Assembly (NCBI GenBank): GCA_026004935.1
Contig: BPKC01000001.1
Location: forward strand, 2,765,381-2,829,380
Reading direction: 5' to 3'
DNA length: 64,000 bases
Source: Rhodothalassiaceae bacterium
Lineage (GTDB): Bacteria; Pseudomonadota; Alphaproteobacteria; Sphingomonadales; Rhodothalassiaceae
Position 1 is the first letter of the stretch. Every line of letters starts with the position of its first letter. The notes below the pieces were generated by a model, which worked only from the letters and a program-made list of their open reading frames with translations, did not search any database and had not been told where the DNA came from. The translations under genes and the position numbers were made by a program. Shown here in pieces: positions 29,348 through 37,744 of this stretch.

Positions 29348-30085
29348 ATGGATCGCGACGTCTTCTACAAGCTGATGGCGGGCGACGGATCGCTGGACTA
29401 CGAGATCTATCTCAACACGCAGCAGATCCTCTCGGCCCAGAAGCCCTATGATCGGCTGTGCAATCACGACGAGCTGCAGTTCCAGATCGTCCATCAGATC
29501 GAGGAGCTGTGGATGAAGCTCGCCGCCTGGACGCTGCTCGAGATCGACGAGCGCATGGCGGCGCGCCAGACCTGCAGGGTCCTCACCCTTTTCGACCGCG
29601 TCCACCGCATCCTGCGGCTGATGACCGAGCAGCTCGGCCTGCTCGAGACGATGTCGCCGAAGGACTACCAGGAGATCCGGCTCCAGCTCGGCAACGGCTC
29701 GGGGCAGGAATCCCCCGGCTTCCGCACCCTCCTCAGAATGCCGCCGTTCCTGTGGAGGACCTATGTCGCGGCCTATCTGGAGCCGGAAGGTCGCAGCATC
29801 GCGGACGTCTACGACACCGGCTACGCCCATGACGAGGCCTACATGGTGGCCGAGGCGCTGACGGAATTTGACGAACTGTTTCAGAAGTTCCGCTACCACC
29901 ACATCCAGCTCATCCACCGTTCCATCGGCATGGAGGCCAAATCGCTCAAGGGCCGTTCGGTGGAGCTGCTCAACGAGGGGCTCAAGACCCGCTTCTTCCC
30001 GGAGCTGTGGCGGATCCGGTCCGAGATGACGGACCGCTGGGGCGCCGCCTACGGCTACAGGCGCGACAGCATCACCGGCCACTAG
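29348..30085 (+). CDS. Short tryptophan-2,3-dioxygenase-family protein with altered substrate loop
   Basis: 245 residues against about 280-300 for bacterial tryptophan 2,3-dioxygenase. Aligned by eye: YLNTQQILSAQKP, NHDELQFQIVHQIEELWMKL (active-site His), VLRLMTEQ-like RLMTEQLGLLETMSPKDYQEIR, SGQESPGFR (carboxylate-binding Arg), and FRYHHIQLIHRSIG, whose second His lines up with the heme ligand. The C-terminal FFPELWRIR is also conserved. The GTGGSSG loop whose Thr binds the substrate amino group is replaced by SLKGRSV, and about 50 internal residues are missing. It may be a heme dioxygenase for another substrate. No kynurenine-pathway genes are adjacent. Confidence 0.82.
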   Translation: MDRDVFYKLMAGDGSLDYEIYLNTQQILSAQKPYDRLCNHDELQFQIVHQIEELWMKLAAWTLLEIDERMAARQTCRVLTLFDRVHRILRLMTEQLGLLETMSPKDYQEIRLQLGNGSGQESPGFRTLLRMPPFLWRTYVAAYLEPEGRSIADVYDTGYAHDEAYMVAEALTEFDELFQKFRYHHIQLIHRSIGMEAKSLKGRSVELLNEGLKTRFFPELWRIRSEMTDRWGAAYGYRRDSITGH

Positions 30086-30249
30086 AGGTGACGCGCCCGC
30101 GCGCATGATGCGAACGAGCGCGCACGGGCGTGCGCGCACGGCGGGTGCGCGGGACGCGAGATTGTGCGCGGCCCGGCGGTCTGGTATCAGGAGATGTCCC
30201 GAAGCGGGACGGGGGCGAGGCGGGCGCCGGCAGGGCGGGAGAGGCTCGC

Positions 30250-30759
30250 GTGAGCGAAGAGGATCATCGCAGCTTCCGGCGGGACCCCGGCGTGGCGGCG
30301 CTGCAGCCGGTCGACGAGAACACGCTCGTGCCCTGGGAAGGCGGCCGCCTTCTGCACGCCTGGTGGTTCCGCGCGCGCGGCGCGCGCGAGATGCCCGCGC
30401 GTTCCGACTTCGAGCCGCGGGTCATGGGCCGGCATCTGGCCGGCATCACGCTCCACGACGTGCTGCCCGAGGAGCCGCGCTTTCGCGTGCGGCTGGTCGG
30501 CAGCGATTTCGTCGAGGTCCTTGGCTACGATCCGACGGGGATGTGGGTGGCGGATCTGCCGGGCGGTGCACCGCTCGTGGAGCGCTACCGCTGGATGGTC
30601 GCAAATCGCCGCCCCTACATGGCGCTCGACCTGCCGCTCAGATGGGCCAACCGCGACTACGACAGCTATTCGACGCTCGTGATGCCGCTTTCGTCCGACG
30701 GGCGCGAGATCGACATGCTGATCGCCCATGTCGACGTCCGCCCGGCCTGGCGGCGGTGA
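30250..30759 (+). CDS. PAS_5-domain protein (copy 1)
   Basis: 169 residues, essentially one PAS-like domain of the alphaproteobacterial PAS_5 (PF07310) type, without kinase, cyclase or DNA-binding output. Signature stretches: PWEGGRLLHAWWF, MGRHLAGITLHDV, RFRVRLVGSDF, MVANRRPYMALDLPLRWANRDY, VMPLSSDGREIDMLIAH. GTG start with GGAGAGG 5 nt upstream. A clear paralogue is encoded at 45962-46465. The role is unknown; the family may sense a ligand or mediate protein contacts. The VOC gene follows after 34 bp on the same strand. Confidence 0.82.
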   Translation: MSEEDHRSFRRDPGVAALQPVDENTLVPWEGGRLLHAWWFRARGAREMPARSDFEPRVMGRHLAGITLHDVLPEEPRFRVRLVGSDFVEVLGYDPTGMWVADLPGGAPLVERYRWMVANRRPYMALDLPLRWANRDYDSYSTLVMPLSSDGREIDMLIAHVDVRPAWRR

Positions 30760-30793
30760 CGGCGCGACAGGCTTGAGAGGGGACCGCACGGCG

Positions 30794-31231
30794 ATGCCGG
30801 CGCAGCACGCAGGACCCGCAGGAGATGACCCGCCCTTTTCGCTTCTCGGCATCGACCACGTGGTCATCCGCACCTGCCGCCCGCAGGTGCTCGAGGCCTT
30901 CTACACCGGCGTTCTCGGTGCCGCGGTCGAGCGGCGGGTGGACGGCATCGGGCTGGTGCAGCTGCGCGCCGGCGCAAGCCTCATCGACATCCTCGCCGTG
31001 CCGGCGCAGGCCTCCGCCCGCCGGGACGCCGGCGCTGCGCGCAACATGGATCATCTGTGCCTCCGGATCGCGCCCTTCGACGAGGCGGCGATCCGCGCGC
31101 ATCTCGCCCGCCACGGCGTGGAAGCCGGACCGGTCGCGCCGCGCTACGGGGCCGAGGGCACCGGCCCGTCGCTCTATCTCGCCGATCCCGACGGCAATGT
31201 CGTCGAGCTCAAGGGGCCGCCGGCGTCCTGA
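30794..31231 (+). CDS. VOC-superfamily (glyoxalase/dioxygenase-fold) protein
   Basis: 145 residues, one pair of beta-alpha-beta-beta-beta modules. LLGIDHVVIRTCRPQVLEAFYTGVLG carries the first metal-ligand His, NMDHLCLRIAPFDEAAIRAHL the second His, and SLYLADPDGNVVELKG the Glu. This His/His/Glu set is typical of VOC metalloenzymes such as glyoxalase I-like, fosfomycin-resistance or extradiol enzymes. The substrate is not predictable. GAGGGG lies 11 nt before the ATG at 30794. Confidence 0.85.
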   Translation: MPAQHAGPAGDDPPFSLLGIDHVVIRTCRPQVLEAFYTGVLGAAVERRVDGIGLVQLRAGASLIDILAVPAQASARRDAGAARNMDHLCLRIAPFDEAAIRAHLARHGVEAGPVAPRYGAEGTGPSLYLADPDGNVVELKGPPAS

Positions 31232-31286
31232 AACCGGCATGGTCGGCCTTTGCGCCGCCGCAATTGCCCGCTAGAAGGCGCGGCGG

Positions 31287-32243
31287 ATGGACGATGCGGG
31301 CCGTGCCGGGGGTGCGGCCCGGCGGCGGAGGATGGCGCAGGCGGTGATCGGCGTCTTCGATTCGGGCTCGGGCGGATTGACGGTGCTGGCGGCGCTGAAG
31401 GCCGCGCTGCCCGAGCGCGGCTTTCTCTATCTCGGCGACCATCGCCATCAGCCCTACGGCGAGCGGCCCATGGAGGAGGTGGAGGCGCTGACCCGGGCGG
31501 GGGTGGCGCGGCTGTTCGCCGCCGGCTGCCGCCTCGTCGTGCTCGCCTGCAACACCGCGGCCGCGGTGGCGCTGCGCCGGCTGCAGCGGACGTGGCTGCC
31601 GCGGGTCGCGCCCGAGCGGCGGATTCTCGGCGTCCACATCCCCCTGGTCGAGGCGCTCACCGGCCACCCCTGGCGGCCGCCCGGGGAGCGGGTCGCGTGC
31701 GCCGGCGTCCTGCCGCGGACCGGTGAGGCCGTCGTCATCTTCGCGACCCCGACGACCGTCGCAAGCCATGCGTTCGCGCGCGAGATCGCCCGGCACGACC
31801 CGGGCCTGCCGGTGATCGAGCAGCCCTGTCCGGGTCTGGCGCGGGCGATCGAGGCGGGCGCGGCGGATGCCGAGCTGCGCGGGCTTGTCGCCCGCGCCTT
31901 CGAGAACGCGGCCGCGGAGGCCGCCCGGCGCGGCTGGACGATCACCCGCGCCGCGCTGGCCTGCACCCACTATCCCCTGATCGCCGACGTGTTCCGCGCC
32001 GTGCTGCCGGAGCCCGTCGCGATTCTGGACCAGCCGCGGCTCGCGGCGGAAAGTCTCCGCCTGTATCTCGCCCGCCACCCGGAATGCGACGAACCGCCCG
32101 CCGTGCCAGAGGTCCTTCTGCGCACGACGGCGGACGGGCCCCTTGCGGCGCCGCGGGGCTTCGGCGACCCGGGCGCCCGCTTCCTGCCCTGGTGCGGGGA
32201 GCCGGTCGCCGATCGCCCGCCGTCCGTCGCGGGCGTCCGGTGA
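31287..32243 (+). CDS. murI: Glutamate racemase
   Basis: Produces D-glutamate for peptidoglycan. 318 residues, longer than the usual 260-290, with a Pro/Arg-rich C-terminal tail. GVFDSGSGGLTVLAAL near the N-terminus, the first catalytic Cys in VVLACNTAAAVALR, the second in ALACTHYPLIADVF. GAAGG is 8 nt before ATG 31287; the alternative ATG 31332 has AGG directly abutting it, so the longer form is given. Its stop codon is part of a perfect 18-bp palindrome, and a repeat array begins about 70 bp downstream. Confidence 0.92.
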   Translation: MDDAGRAGGAARRRRMAQAVIGVFDSGSGGLTVLAALKAALPERGFLYLGDHRHQPYGERPMEEVEALTRAGVARLFAAGCRLVVLACNTAAAVALRRLQRTWLPRVAPERRILGVHIPLVEALTGHPWRPPGERVACAGVLPRTGEAVVIFATPTTVASHAFAREIARHDPGLPVIEQPCPGLARAIEAGAADAELRGLVARAFENAAAEAARRGWTITRAALACTHYPLIADVFRAVLPEPVAILDQPRLAAESLRLYLARHPECDEPPAVPEVLLRTTADGPLAAPRGFGDPGARFLPWCGEPVADRPPSVAGVR

Positions 32244-32259
32244 TCGGCGATCGCCGATC
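32242..32259. repeat. Perfect 18-bp palindrome overlapping the murI stop codon
   Basis: GATCGGCGA (32242-32250) is followed directly by its exact reverse complement TCGCCGATC (32251-32259), with no loop. It starts inside the TGA stop. It could be a protein-binding site or a boundary of the repeat region that follows; there is no T-tract for termination. Confidence 0.5.
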
Positions 32260-32312
32260 GGCGGGCGGGCAGGAGCGACGGGCGAACCCATCGGCCGGCG
32301 GCAAGTGTGTGG

Positions 32313-32827
32313 ACCCGCCGGTCAAGCCGGCGGGTGACGAAGAAAAGGTGTCCGCGGGGGGGGAGGCTCGGGCGCGCAGCCGGGTGCGCCGGCTCCTGGG
32401 GTCAAGGACGCGCACCGGCGGTGACGACCTCCCCACCACGTCGTTCGCCGGCTTGACCGGCGAACCCTTCCGGTCATCGGTGATCAGTCATCAGTCTTCA
32501 GACACGGAAGACAAGCCGGCCCGCACCCCACCACGTCGTTCGCCGGCTTGACCGGCGAACCCTTCCGGTCATCGGTGATCAGTCATCAGTCTTCAGACAC
32601 GGAAGACAAGCCGGCGCGCACCCCCCGCGTCGTTCGCCGGCTTGACCGGCGAACCCTTCCGGTCATCGGTGATCAGTCATCAGTCTTCAGACACGGAAGA
32701 CAAGCCGGCGCGCACCCCACCACGTCGTTCGCCGGCTTGACCGGCGAACCCATGAGGCGGTGATGGCAGTCCCGGCGCCGGTGCTTGGGTCCCCTTCCGG
32801 CTGGACCCGCCGGTCAAGCCGGCGGGT
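32313..32827. repeat. REP/BIME-like palindrome array 1 (fills the murI to diiron-gene gap)
   Basis: The 660-bp gap 32244-32903 holds no credible gene but six 23-bp palindromes. Type B (arms ACCCGCCGG and CCGGCGGGT, loop TCAAG) is at 32313-32335 and 32805-32827. Type A (arms GTTCGCCGG and CCGGCGAAC, loop CTTGA) is at 32443-32465, 32538-32560, 32632-32654 and 32727-32749. The two types share the same core read in opposite orientation. The same elements recur at 46705-47601. Not coding: the frames here translate to repetitive Gly/Pro/Ser/Arg-rich strings. Confidence 0.88.
32432..32752. repeat. Tandem 94-95 bp repeat, three full copies plus a partial fourth
   Basis: Units begin near 32432, 32527 and 32621, with a partial copy from 32716. 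Each carries a type A palindrome followed by a conserved stretch containing GGTGATCAGTCATCAGTC and ACACGGAAGACAAGCCGG. The units are almost identical, differing by single bases, so the expansion looks recent. The partial copy diverges after the palindrome (CCCATGAGG instead of CCCTTCCGG). Confidence 0.9.
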
Positions 32828-32903
32828 GACGCTTTCCACCGCGCTCACCGGCAGCTGAGGGGCGATGAACGGCTGCCGCCCGCCGGGGACCGCGACCTGG
32901 CGG

Positions 32904-33974
32904 TCACTCCCCGGCCATCCGCGCGACCTCCTCCACATGGCGGCGGCGGGCGTCGAACTCGGCGGCGATCTCCTCGTCGCGCCTGTTGAGCGCGTCGACA
33001 TCGACATTCGCGTAGTCGAGCACGCCCATCTTGCGATAGGCCTCCTGGACCTTCGGCCCCCACAGGCCGATGTCCTTGACCACCGGCACGATGCGGCTGA
33101 AGAGGTAGTTGCGGAAGATCCGCATGCCCTCGCTTTCGTTCATGTAGGCGACGCATTCGTCCACCGGCAGGCCGTAATGGGCCCAGACCTCCCGCGATTC
33201 GAAGCGGTCGCGCATGAGATAGCAGGCCTCGACGAGAAACTCCTCGCGCTCGGCCCGCTCGGCCTCGGAGAGCTCGGGGTAGTAGTCCCTGAGCGCCAGG
33301 CGGCCGAAGGCGACATGGCGCGCCTCGTCCTCCATCACATAGGCGTTGACCTGCTGGGCCAGCGGATTCTGGGCCTGGTCGCGGATCGTCGCGAAGGCGG
33401 CCAGCGCCAGCCCCTCGATCACCACCTGCATGCCGAGATAGGTCATGTCCCAGCGGCTGTCGGCGAGCACCTGCTCCAGCAGGGTCGCAAGCGGGCCGGT
33501 CATCGGCCAGGCGATGCCGAACTTCTCCAGCAGACGCTTGTAGGCCTCCACATGCCGCGCCTCGTCCACCACCTGGGTTGCGGCATAGAGCTTGGAATCG
33601 AGGTCCGGGACCTGCTGGACGATCTTGGCGGCGCAGAACAGCGCGCCCTGCTCGCCATGCAGGAACTGGGAGATCGTCCAGGCCTGATGGCCGACACGCA
33701 GCGCGATCTTGTCCTTTTCGGGCATGCGCTCGTAGAAGGGCGCACCCTTCAGGGGCATCGTGTCCTCGGGCAGCTCCTGCGGGTTCTCGGGATCGAGCTC
33801 GAGCGACCAGTCGATGCGCTCGGCCGCGTTCCACTGCTTGCGCTTGCCCTTCTCGTAGAGCTGGATCAGGCTCTGGCGGCCGTCGTCGAACCGCCAGTCG
33901 AAGACGGCGTCGATCTCCTCCTTGACCGGCCAGAAGTCCGGCGCCTCGATGGGATAGAGGTCCTTGAGCTGCAT
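32904..33974 (-). CDS. Ferritin-like diiron protein, putative oxygenase/oxidase
   Basis: 356 residues, all-helical. A complete carboxylate-bridged diiron ligand set is visible: Glu108 (FLHGEQGALF), Glu138 and His141 (QVVDEARHVEAY), Glu187 (QVVIEGLALAAF), Glu217 and His220 (VMEDEARHVAFG). This is the E-ExxH-E-ExxH pattern of ribonucleotide-reductase-R2-like, AurF-like and related oxygenases. ATG 33974 has GAGGGAG 10 nt upstream. No ferredoxin, reductase or biosynthetic neighbour suggests a substrate. It is flanked by repeat array 1 downstream and a 392-bp gap upstream. Confidence 0.83.
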   Translation of the reverse strand: MQLKDLYPIEAPDFWPVKEEIDAVFDWRFDDGRQSLIQLYEKGKRKQWNAAERIDWSLELDPENPQELPEDTMPLKGAPFYERMPEKDKIALRVGHQAWTISQFLHGEQGALFCAAKIVQQVPDLDSKLYAATQVVDEARHVEAYKRLLEKFGIAWPMTGPLATLLEQVLADSRWDMTYLGMQVVIEGLALAAFATIRDQAQNPLAQQVNAYVMEDEARHVAFGRLALRDYYPELSEAERAEREEFLVEACYLMRDRFESREVWAHYGLPVDECVAYMNESEGMRIFRNYLFSRIVPVVKDIGLWGPKVQEAYRKMGVLDYANVDVDALNRRDEEIAAEFDARRRHVEEVARMAGE

Positions 33975-34298
33975 CTTCGTCACACTCCCTCGCTGCTCGA
34001 TGCGCACCCGCCCCTCGAACTTGCACGCAGGGCGATCACGGGCGGACGCGGCGATCCCCAAGCCGCCGGCATTCTAACATGGCTCCACTTCCCGCTTCCT
34101 TGACAGTTTCGGGAGTGCCGGCGCGTCGGCGACCCGCAGGTCTTTCCGCCGCCGGACCGGCCCACCTGCACCAACCATTTGAACATAAATCAGAAAAATC
34201 AGCGGCGGCGGCGCACGGTTCCACGGCCGATGCCGCGCGGCACGAAACCACCCGGTTCCGGGGGGATTCGGCCGGCGGTGCACCGCGGTGCCAGCAAG
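33975..34298. other. Gene-free stretch upstream of the diiron gene
   Basis: No coding frame with support. It contains an AT-richer patch around 34170-34200 (TTTGAACATAAATCAG) that is the most likely promoter zone for the minus-strand diiron gene. No riboswitch or RNA gene recognised. Confidence 0.4.
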
Positions 34299-34338
34299 AA
34301 GGGTGCGCCCGCATCAGGCGGACGCACCCTTAATTTTT
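34299..34338. terminator. Hairpin with T-tract downstream of the TonB-receptor gene
   Basis: AAGGGTGCG (34299-34307) pairs with CGCACCCTT (34323-34331) around a 15-nt loop, followed by AATTTTT on the plus strand. The T-run is on the plus side, while the adjacent gene ends from the minus side (stop at 34367), where the stem is followed only by CTTGCTGG. It probably terminates the receptor transcript weakly or acts bidirectionally. Confidence 0.55.
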
Positions 34339-34366
34339 GGCTCGTGGCCGCTTGGCCCGCGGCCGG

Positions 34367-36772
34367 TCAGTAGCTGTAGGTCAGGCTCAACCCGTAGCGC
34401 CGCGGCTCGCCGAAGAGGGCGAAGGCGATGCGCCCGCCGCGCTGGGTGAACAGATGGGTGATGTACTTCTCCTCGAAGATGTTCTTGCCCCACAGCGCGA
34501 GCTCCCAGTGCTGGTCCGGCGAGCGCCACGCAAGCCGCGCATCCCAGACGTCGTGGGCGTCGGCGCGCGAGATGGGGTTGTTCGAGGGGTCGAAGAACAT
34601 CCGGTCCCGGAACCGACCGTCGATGCGCGCGGTGATCTCGCCCCAGTCGAGGCGATGCGTGTACTGGACGTAGCCGCTCGCCGAATGCGGCGGCGCCTCG
34701 CGCATCTGGTTGCCGTTGAAGGTGCCGGGCTCGAGGATCGAGCCGTCCGGCTGGACCGACGGCAGGCCGGTGAAGTTGACGTATTCGGCGTTCAGATAGC
34801 CGTAGTTCGCCCCGACCTCGAGACCGTCGGCGAGCAGCGCCGTGAGCTCGACCTCCACGCCGCGCGAGCGCGCCTTGCCGGCATTCTCGGTGATGAACTG
34901 GCCGAAGCCGGAGCCCACCGGCTGGAAGAAGCGGGTCACCTGCAGGCCCTCGATCTGGGTCCAGAAGGCTGCGATGTTGACCCGGAGCCTGCGGTCGAAG
35001 GCGTCCGCCTTGATGCCGGCCTCGTAATTGCGGGCCGTCTCCTTGCCGAACGGCGTGGTGGCGACATCGGCTGTCGTCGGCTCGCCGACGAAGCCGCCCG
35101 ACTTGAAGCCCGTCGAGACCAGCGCATAGACCATCGCGTTCGGGCTCACGCGGTAGTCGAGCGCCACCCGCCAGGAGACGTCGTCCCAGGAGGCCTTGGC
35201 GCGCACGGCGGGAAAGCCCTGCAGCAGAAGCGGCAGGCCCGAGAACAGCGTGTTTTCCACCCGCACCTCCTTGCGGTCGTAGGACCAGCGCAGACCGGCG
35301 GTCAGCCGCAGCGCGTCGGTCAGGTCATAGGAGGCCTGGCCGAAGATGCCGAAGCTCGTGCCGTTCATCCGCTGGTCGGACTGGCTGTCGGAGGTGCCGA
35401 ACGGAGGCGCGACGGTGGTGAACGGCGCCGGCGCCGGACCGCCCAGCGTGGGGAAGGTGAAGCGCTCGATGCGGTTGATGTCCTCGAAGGACAGCAGCGC
35501 GCCGACGACCCAGGCCCAGCGCCCGCCGCCTGGCGAGGTGAGCCGCGCCTCGAGCGTGTTCTGGACCGACTTTTCGTCCGCCGCATCGCTGATGTCGAAG
35601 GTGAAACCGCGGTCGGCCGGCGCGGTCAGCAGCGGCACGGGGCTGCCGGAGCTGCCGGTCAGATCGATCGTCGGCGCGAATGGCGGCAGGCCCTCGGAGT
35701 CCTCGAGGAAGGAGAAGTCGCTTTCGCGGTGGTTCGCGATCAGGAGAAAATCGGCAAAGGACAGGGCGTAATCGAATTTGAGCGCCACGCCCCACATGTC
35801 GCGCTTGGCGAAGCCGTCCGTTTCGGCCAGCGTCGTCCACGGATCGCCCGCGCCGCCCAGCGCGATGTTGACCGCAACCGGATCCGAGGCGCAGCCGCAG
35901 TCGTGCAGCGGGCCGAGGGAACCCACGGGTTCGCGGTTCGACTGGCCGTGGTCCTCGTCGCCGACATCGGCGATCAGGCTGATCGTGAAGGGCGCGTCGT
36001 CCGGTGCATAGCGCAGGTAGGCCCGCCAGTAGAAGCTGTCGAGCTCGCCCTGATCCTTGCCGAAGTCGGGGTTCTGGACGAACAGGCCCGAGACCGGATC
36101 CGTGTAGCCGGGCAGCACATTCGTCAGAAAGCCGTCATGCTTGCGCCGGCTGAAGGAGACCTTTCCGTAAAGCCCGTTCGCGATCCGGCCGGACAGCAGC
36201 CCCTGGGTGTCGAAGGTGTCGTAGTTGCCGACGGACTGGCGGAAGCGCACGACCGTCTCGGGCCCCGGCTGCAGGGTCACGAAGTTGACGGAGCCGGCCA
36301 CCGAGTTCTTGCCGGCCAATGTGCCCTGGGGGCCGCGGGCGATCTCGACCCGCTCGAGGTCGAAGATGTCGAACACCTGCGCCGAGCGCGCGGCGATGTA
36401 GATGTCGTCGATGGAGACCACCACCGCGTCCGAGGCCGCCGGGCCGTCCTCCTTCGTCGAGATGCCGCGCAGCGCGATCTCGGGCTGGCCCAATGTGAAG
36501 GCCGAGAACACGAGGCCCGGGGTGCGGCCGGCGATCTCGTCGAAGGCGTGGATGTCGTTCTCGCTCAGGAAATCCCCGCTCATGGCGGTCACCGCCATCG
36601 GCACGTCCTGCAGGCTTTCCGCCCGCTTCTGCGCGGTGACGACGATCTCCTCGAGCTGGGTCACCTTCGCCTGATCCTCACCGGCGGCCTGGTCTTCGGC
36701 CGCCGCGGCCGTGGCCGTCGCCGCAAGAAGTGCGGCGGTCAAGGCGAGGCGGGATGCCGTCTCATGCCACAT
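34367..36772 (-). CDS. TonB-dependent outer-membrane receptor
   Basis: 801 residues. Signal peptide (ASRLALTAALLAATATAAAAED) followed by the TonB box LEEIVVTAQKRAESLQDVPMAV, the plug (LRGISTKEDGP, DIFDLERVEIARGPQGTLAGKNSVAGSVNFVT) and a 22-strand-type barrel. GWGLEYT-like ELALWGKNIFEEKYI and the terminal aromatic LSLTYSY are outer-membrane hallmarks. It resembles the large sphingomonad/caulobacter group that imports diverse organics or siderophores; the ligand is unknown. GGGAGA is 7 nt before ATG 36772. It is divergent from a small secreted-protein gene; no Fur box or cobalamin riboswitch was recognised. Confidence 0.93.
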   Translation of the reverse strand: MWHETASRLALTAALLAATATAAAAEDQAAGEDQAKVTQLEEIVVTAQKRAESLQDVPMAVTAMSGDFLSENDIHAFDEIAGRTPGLVFSAFTLGQPEIALRGISTKEDGPAASDAVVVSIDDIYIAARSAQVFDIFDLERVEIARGPQGTLAGKNSVAGSVNFVTLQPGPETVVRFRQSVGNYDTFDTQGLLSGRIANGLYGKVSFSRRKHDGFLTNVLPGYTDPVSGLFVQNPDFGKDQGELDSFYWRAYLRYAPDDAPFTISLIADVGDEDHGQSNREPVGSLGPLHDCGCASDPVAVNIALGGAGDPWTTLAETDGFAKRDMWGVALKFDYALSFADFLLIANHRESDFSFLEDSEGLPPFAPTIDLTGSSGSPVPLLTAPADRGFTFDISDAADEKSVQNTLEARLTSPGGGRWAWVVGALLSFEDINRIERFTFPTLGGPAPAPFTTVAPPFGTSDSQSDQRMNGTSFGIFGQASYDLTDALRLTAGLRWSYDRKEVRVENTLFSGLPLLLQGFPAVRAKASWDDVSWRVALDYRVSPNAMVYALVSTGFKSGGFVGEPTTADVATTPFGKETARNYEAGIKADAFDRRLRVNIAAFWTQIEGLQVTRFFQPVGSGFGQFITENAGKARSRGVEVELTALLADGLEVGANYGYLNAEYVNFTGLPSVQPDGSILEPGTFNGNQMREAPPHSASGYVQYTHRLDWGEITARIDGRFRDRMFFDPSNNPISRADAHDVWDARLAWRSPDQHWELALWGKNIFEEKYITHLFTQRGGRIAFALFGEPRRYGLSLTYSY

Positions 36773-37209
36773 ATGCGTCTCTCCCTCTCTCCACACCGTA
36801 TCAGGTTGATCCTTCCGCACCCGCCGCGGTCACGCGGACTTCCCCGACCGCGGTCGCGGCAGCACCGATTCCTCGCGGAAGCGACATTGGTTCATACATG
36901 AGTGAATGGGAATTGCGCAACAAGGATGCGTCTGAGAATGTGCGCAGGAACGAAAATTTGCGCGCATGTTGCATTTTCGCCACATCCTGAAGGTTTCAGC
37001 CGCAAACTCAGACGCTTGCGACCAGGTGGCGGCCATGCATGCAACATGTTAGTCACATCTTTATCTTTTTGTGTATCATGATGACGCGTGGGCGAAGCCG
37101 CATTGTCGCCACGGACCGGTCGCAGGATGGCGCCCGAGGGGCCGAAAACGGGAGGCTGCGGGTGGCATGCCGAGACCCGGCCCGCGCAGGTCATGCGCCG
37201 CGAGGGCGG
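36773..37209. promoter_or_regulatory. Divergent promoter region between the TonB receptor and a secreted protein
   Basis: 437 bp without a supported gene and clearly more AT-rich than its surroundings (36890-37080). It includes a perfect 12-bp palindrome CGACCGCGGTCG (36845-36856) in the receptor leader. TATCAT near 37074 is a possible -10 for the plus-strand gene, but no good -35 could be fixed. Nothing matching a known riboswitch. Confidence 0.45.
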
Positions 37210-37725
37210 ATGTGGGCGGCGGGGGTCGCCGTCGTCCTCGTTCTCGCGTGCGCGCTCGCGCCCGGGCGGGGCTGGCCGCAGACGCGCGGTGAAGAGCGGC
37301 GCGCCGGCCGGGCGGATGCGGGCGGCCTGCCCGTTCGCGTGCGGCCGGCCGAGCGGCGCCCCATGCCGCCGGTCGGCCTGCCGGACGATGCGGCACCGGA
37401 GCGCTGGGTTCTCGTGCCCACCCCCCAGGGGCCGTTCTGGGTCTGGCTCGCACCGCCGCGTGACGGCGACGGCGGGCCGCCCGATCCGCTCCGGGCCCGG
37501 GCCGAGCGGCTGCTGCGTCCGCAGCTTGTCGCCGGCGGCCGCTCCGGCCCGGCGACGGCCGTCTCATTCGCCGAGGTGATGGGGCCCGCCTGGCGGAACC
37601 TGTCGGACGCCGAAATCTATCGGCGCTTCGGCTTCATGCCGGACGGCACGAAACCGGCCGATTTCAACCGCGGCATCTATTCGGGGCTCAGAACGCGCGG
37701 CGGCCTGATCCTGCTGCAGCGCTAG
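37210..37725 (+). CDS. Small secreted protein of unknown function
   Basis: 171 residues from ATG 37210, chosen because it begins a signal peptide (MWAAGVAVVLVLACALAPG); the frame is open back to 37039. The mature part is Pro/Arg-rich to about residue 110. It ends with a more conserved-looking region, VSFAEVMGPAWRNLSDAEIYRRFGFMPDGT and FNRGIYSGLRTRGGLILLQR. No family recognised. It is divergent from the TonB receptor and convergent with proS (19-bp gap). Confidence 0.55.
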   Translation: MWAAGVAVVLVLACALAPGRGWPQTRGEERRAGRADAGGLPVRVRPAERRPMPPVGLPDDAAPERWVLVPTPQGPFWVWLAPPRDGDGGPPDPLRARAERLLRPQLVAGGRSGPATAVSFAEVMGPAWRNLSDAEIYRRFGFMPDGTKPADFNRGIYSGLRTRGGLILLQR

Positions 37726-37744
37726 CCGCAGCCCGTCCTTGGCT

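Noticed and set aside
34079-34333. 84-codon plus-strand frame upstream of the diiron gene
   Set aside because: No homology signal or ribosome site, and it ends in the terminator-like hairpin.
36773-37040. Cobalamin riboswitch in the TonB-receptor leader
   Set aside because: The leader lacks a recognisable B12-box on the minus strand.
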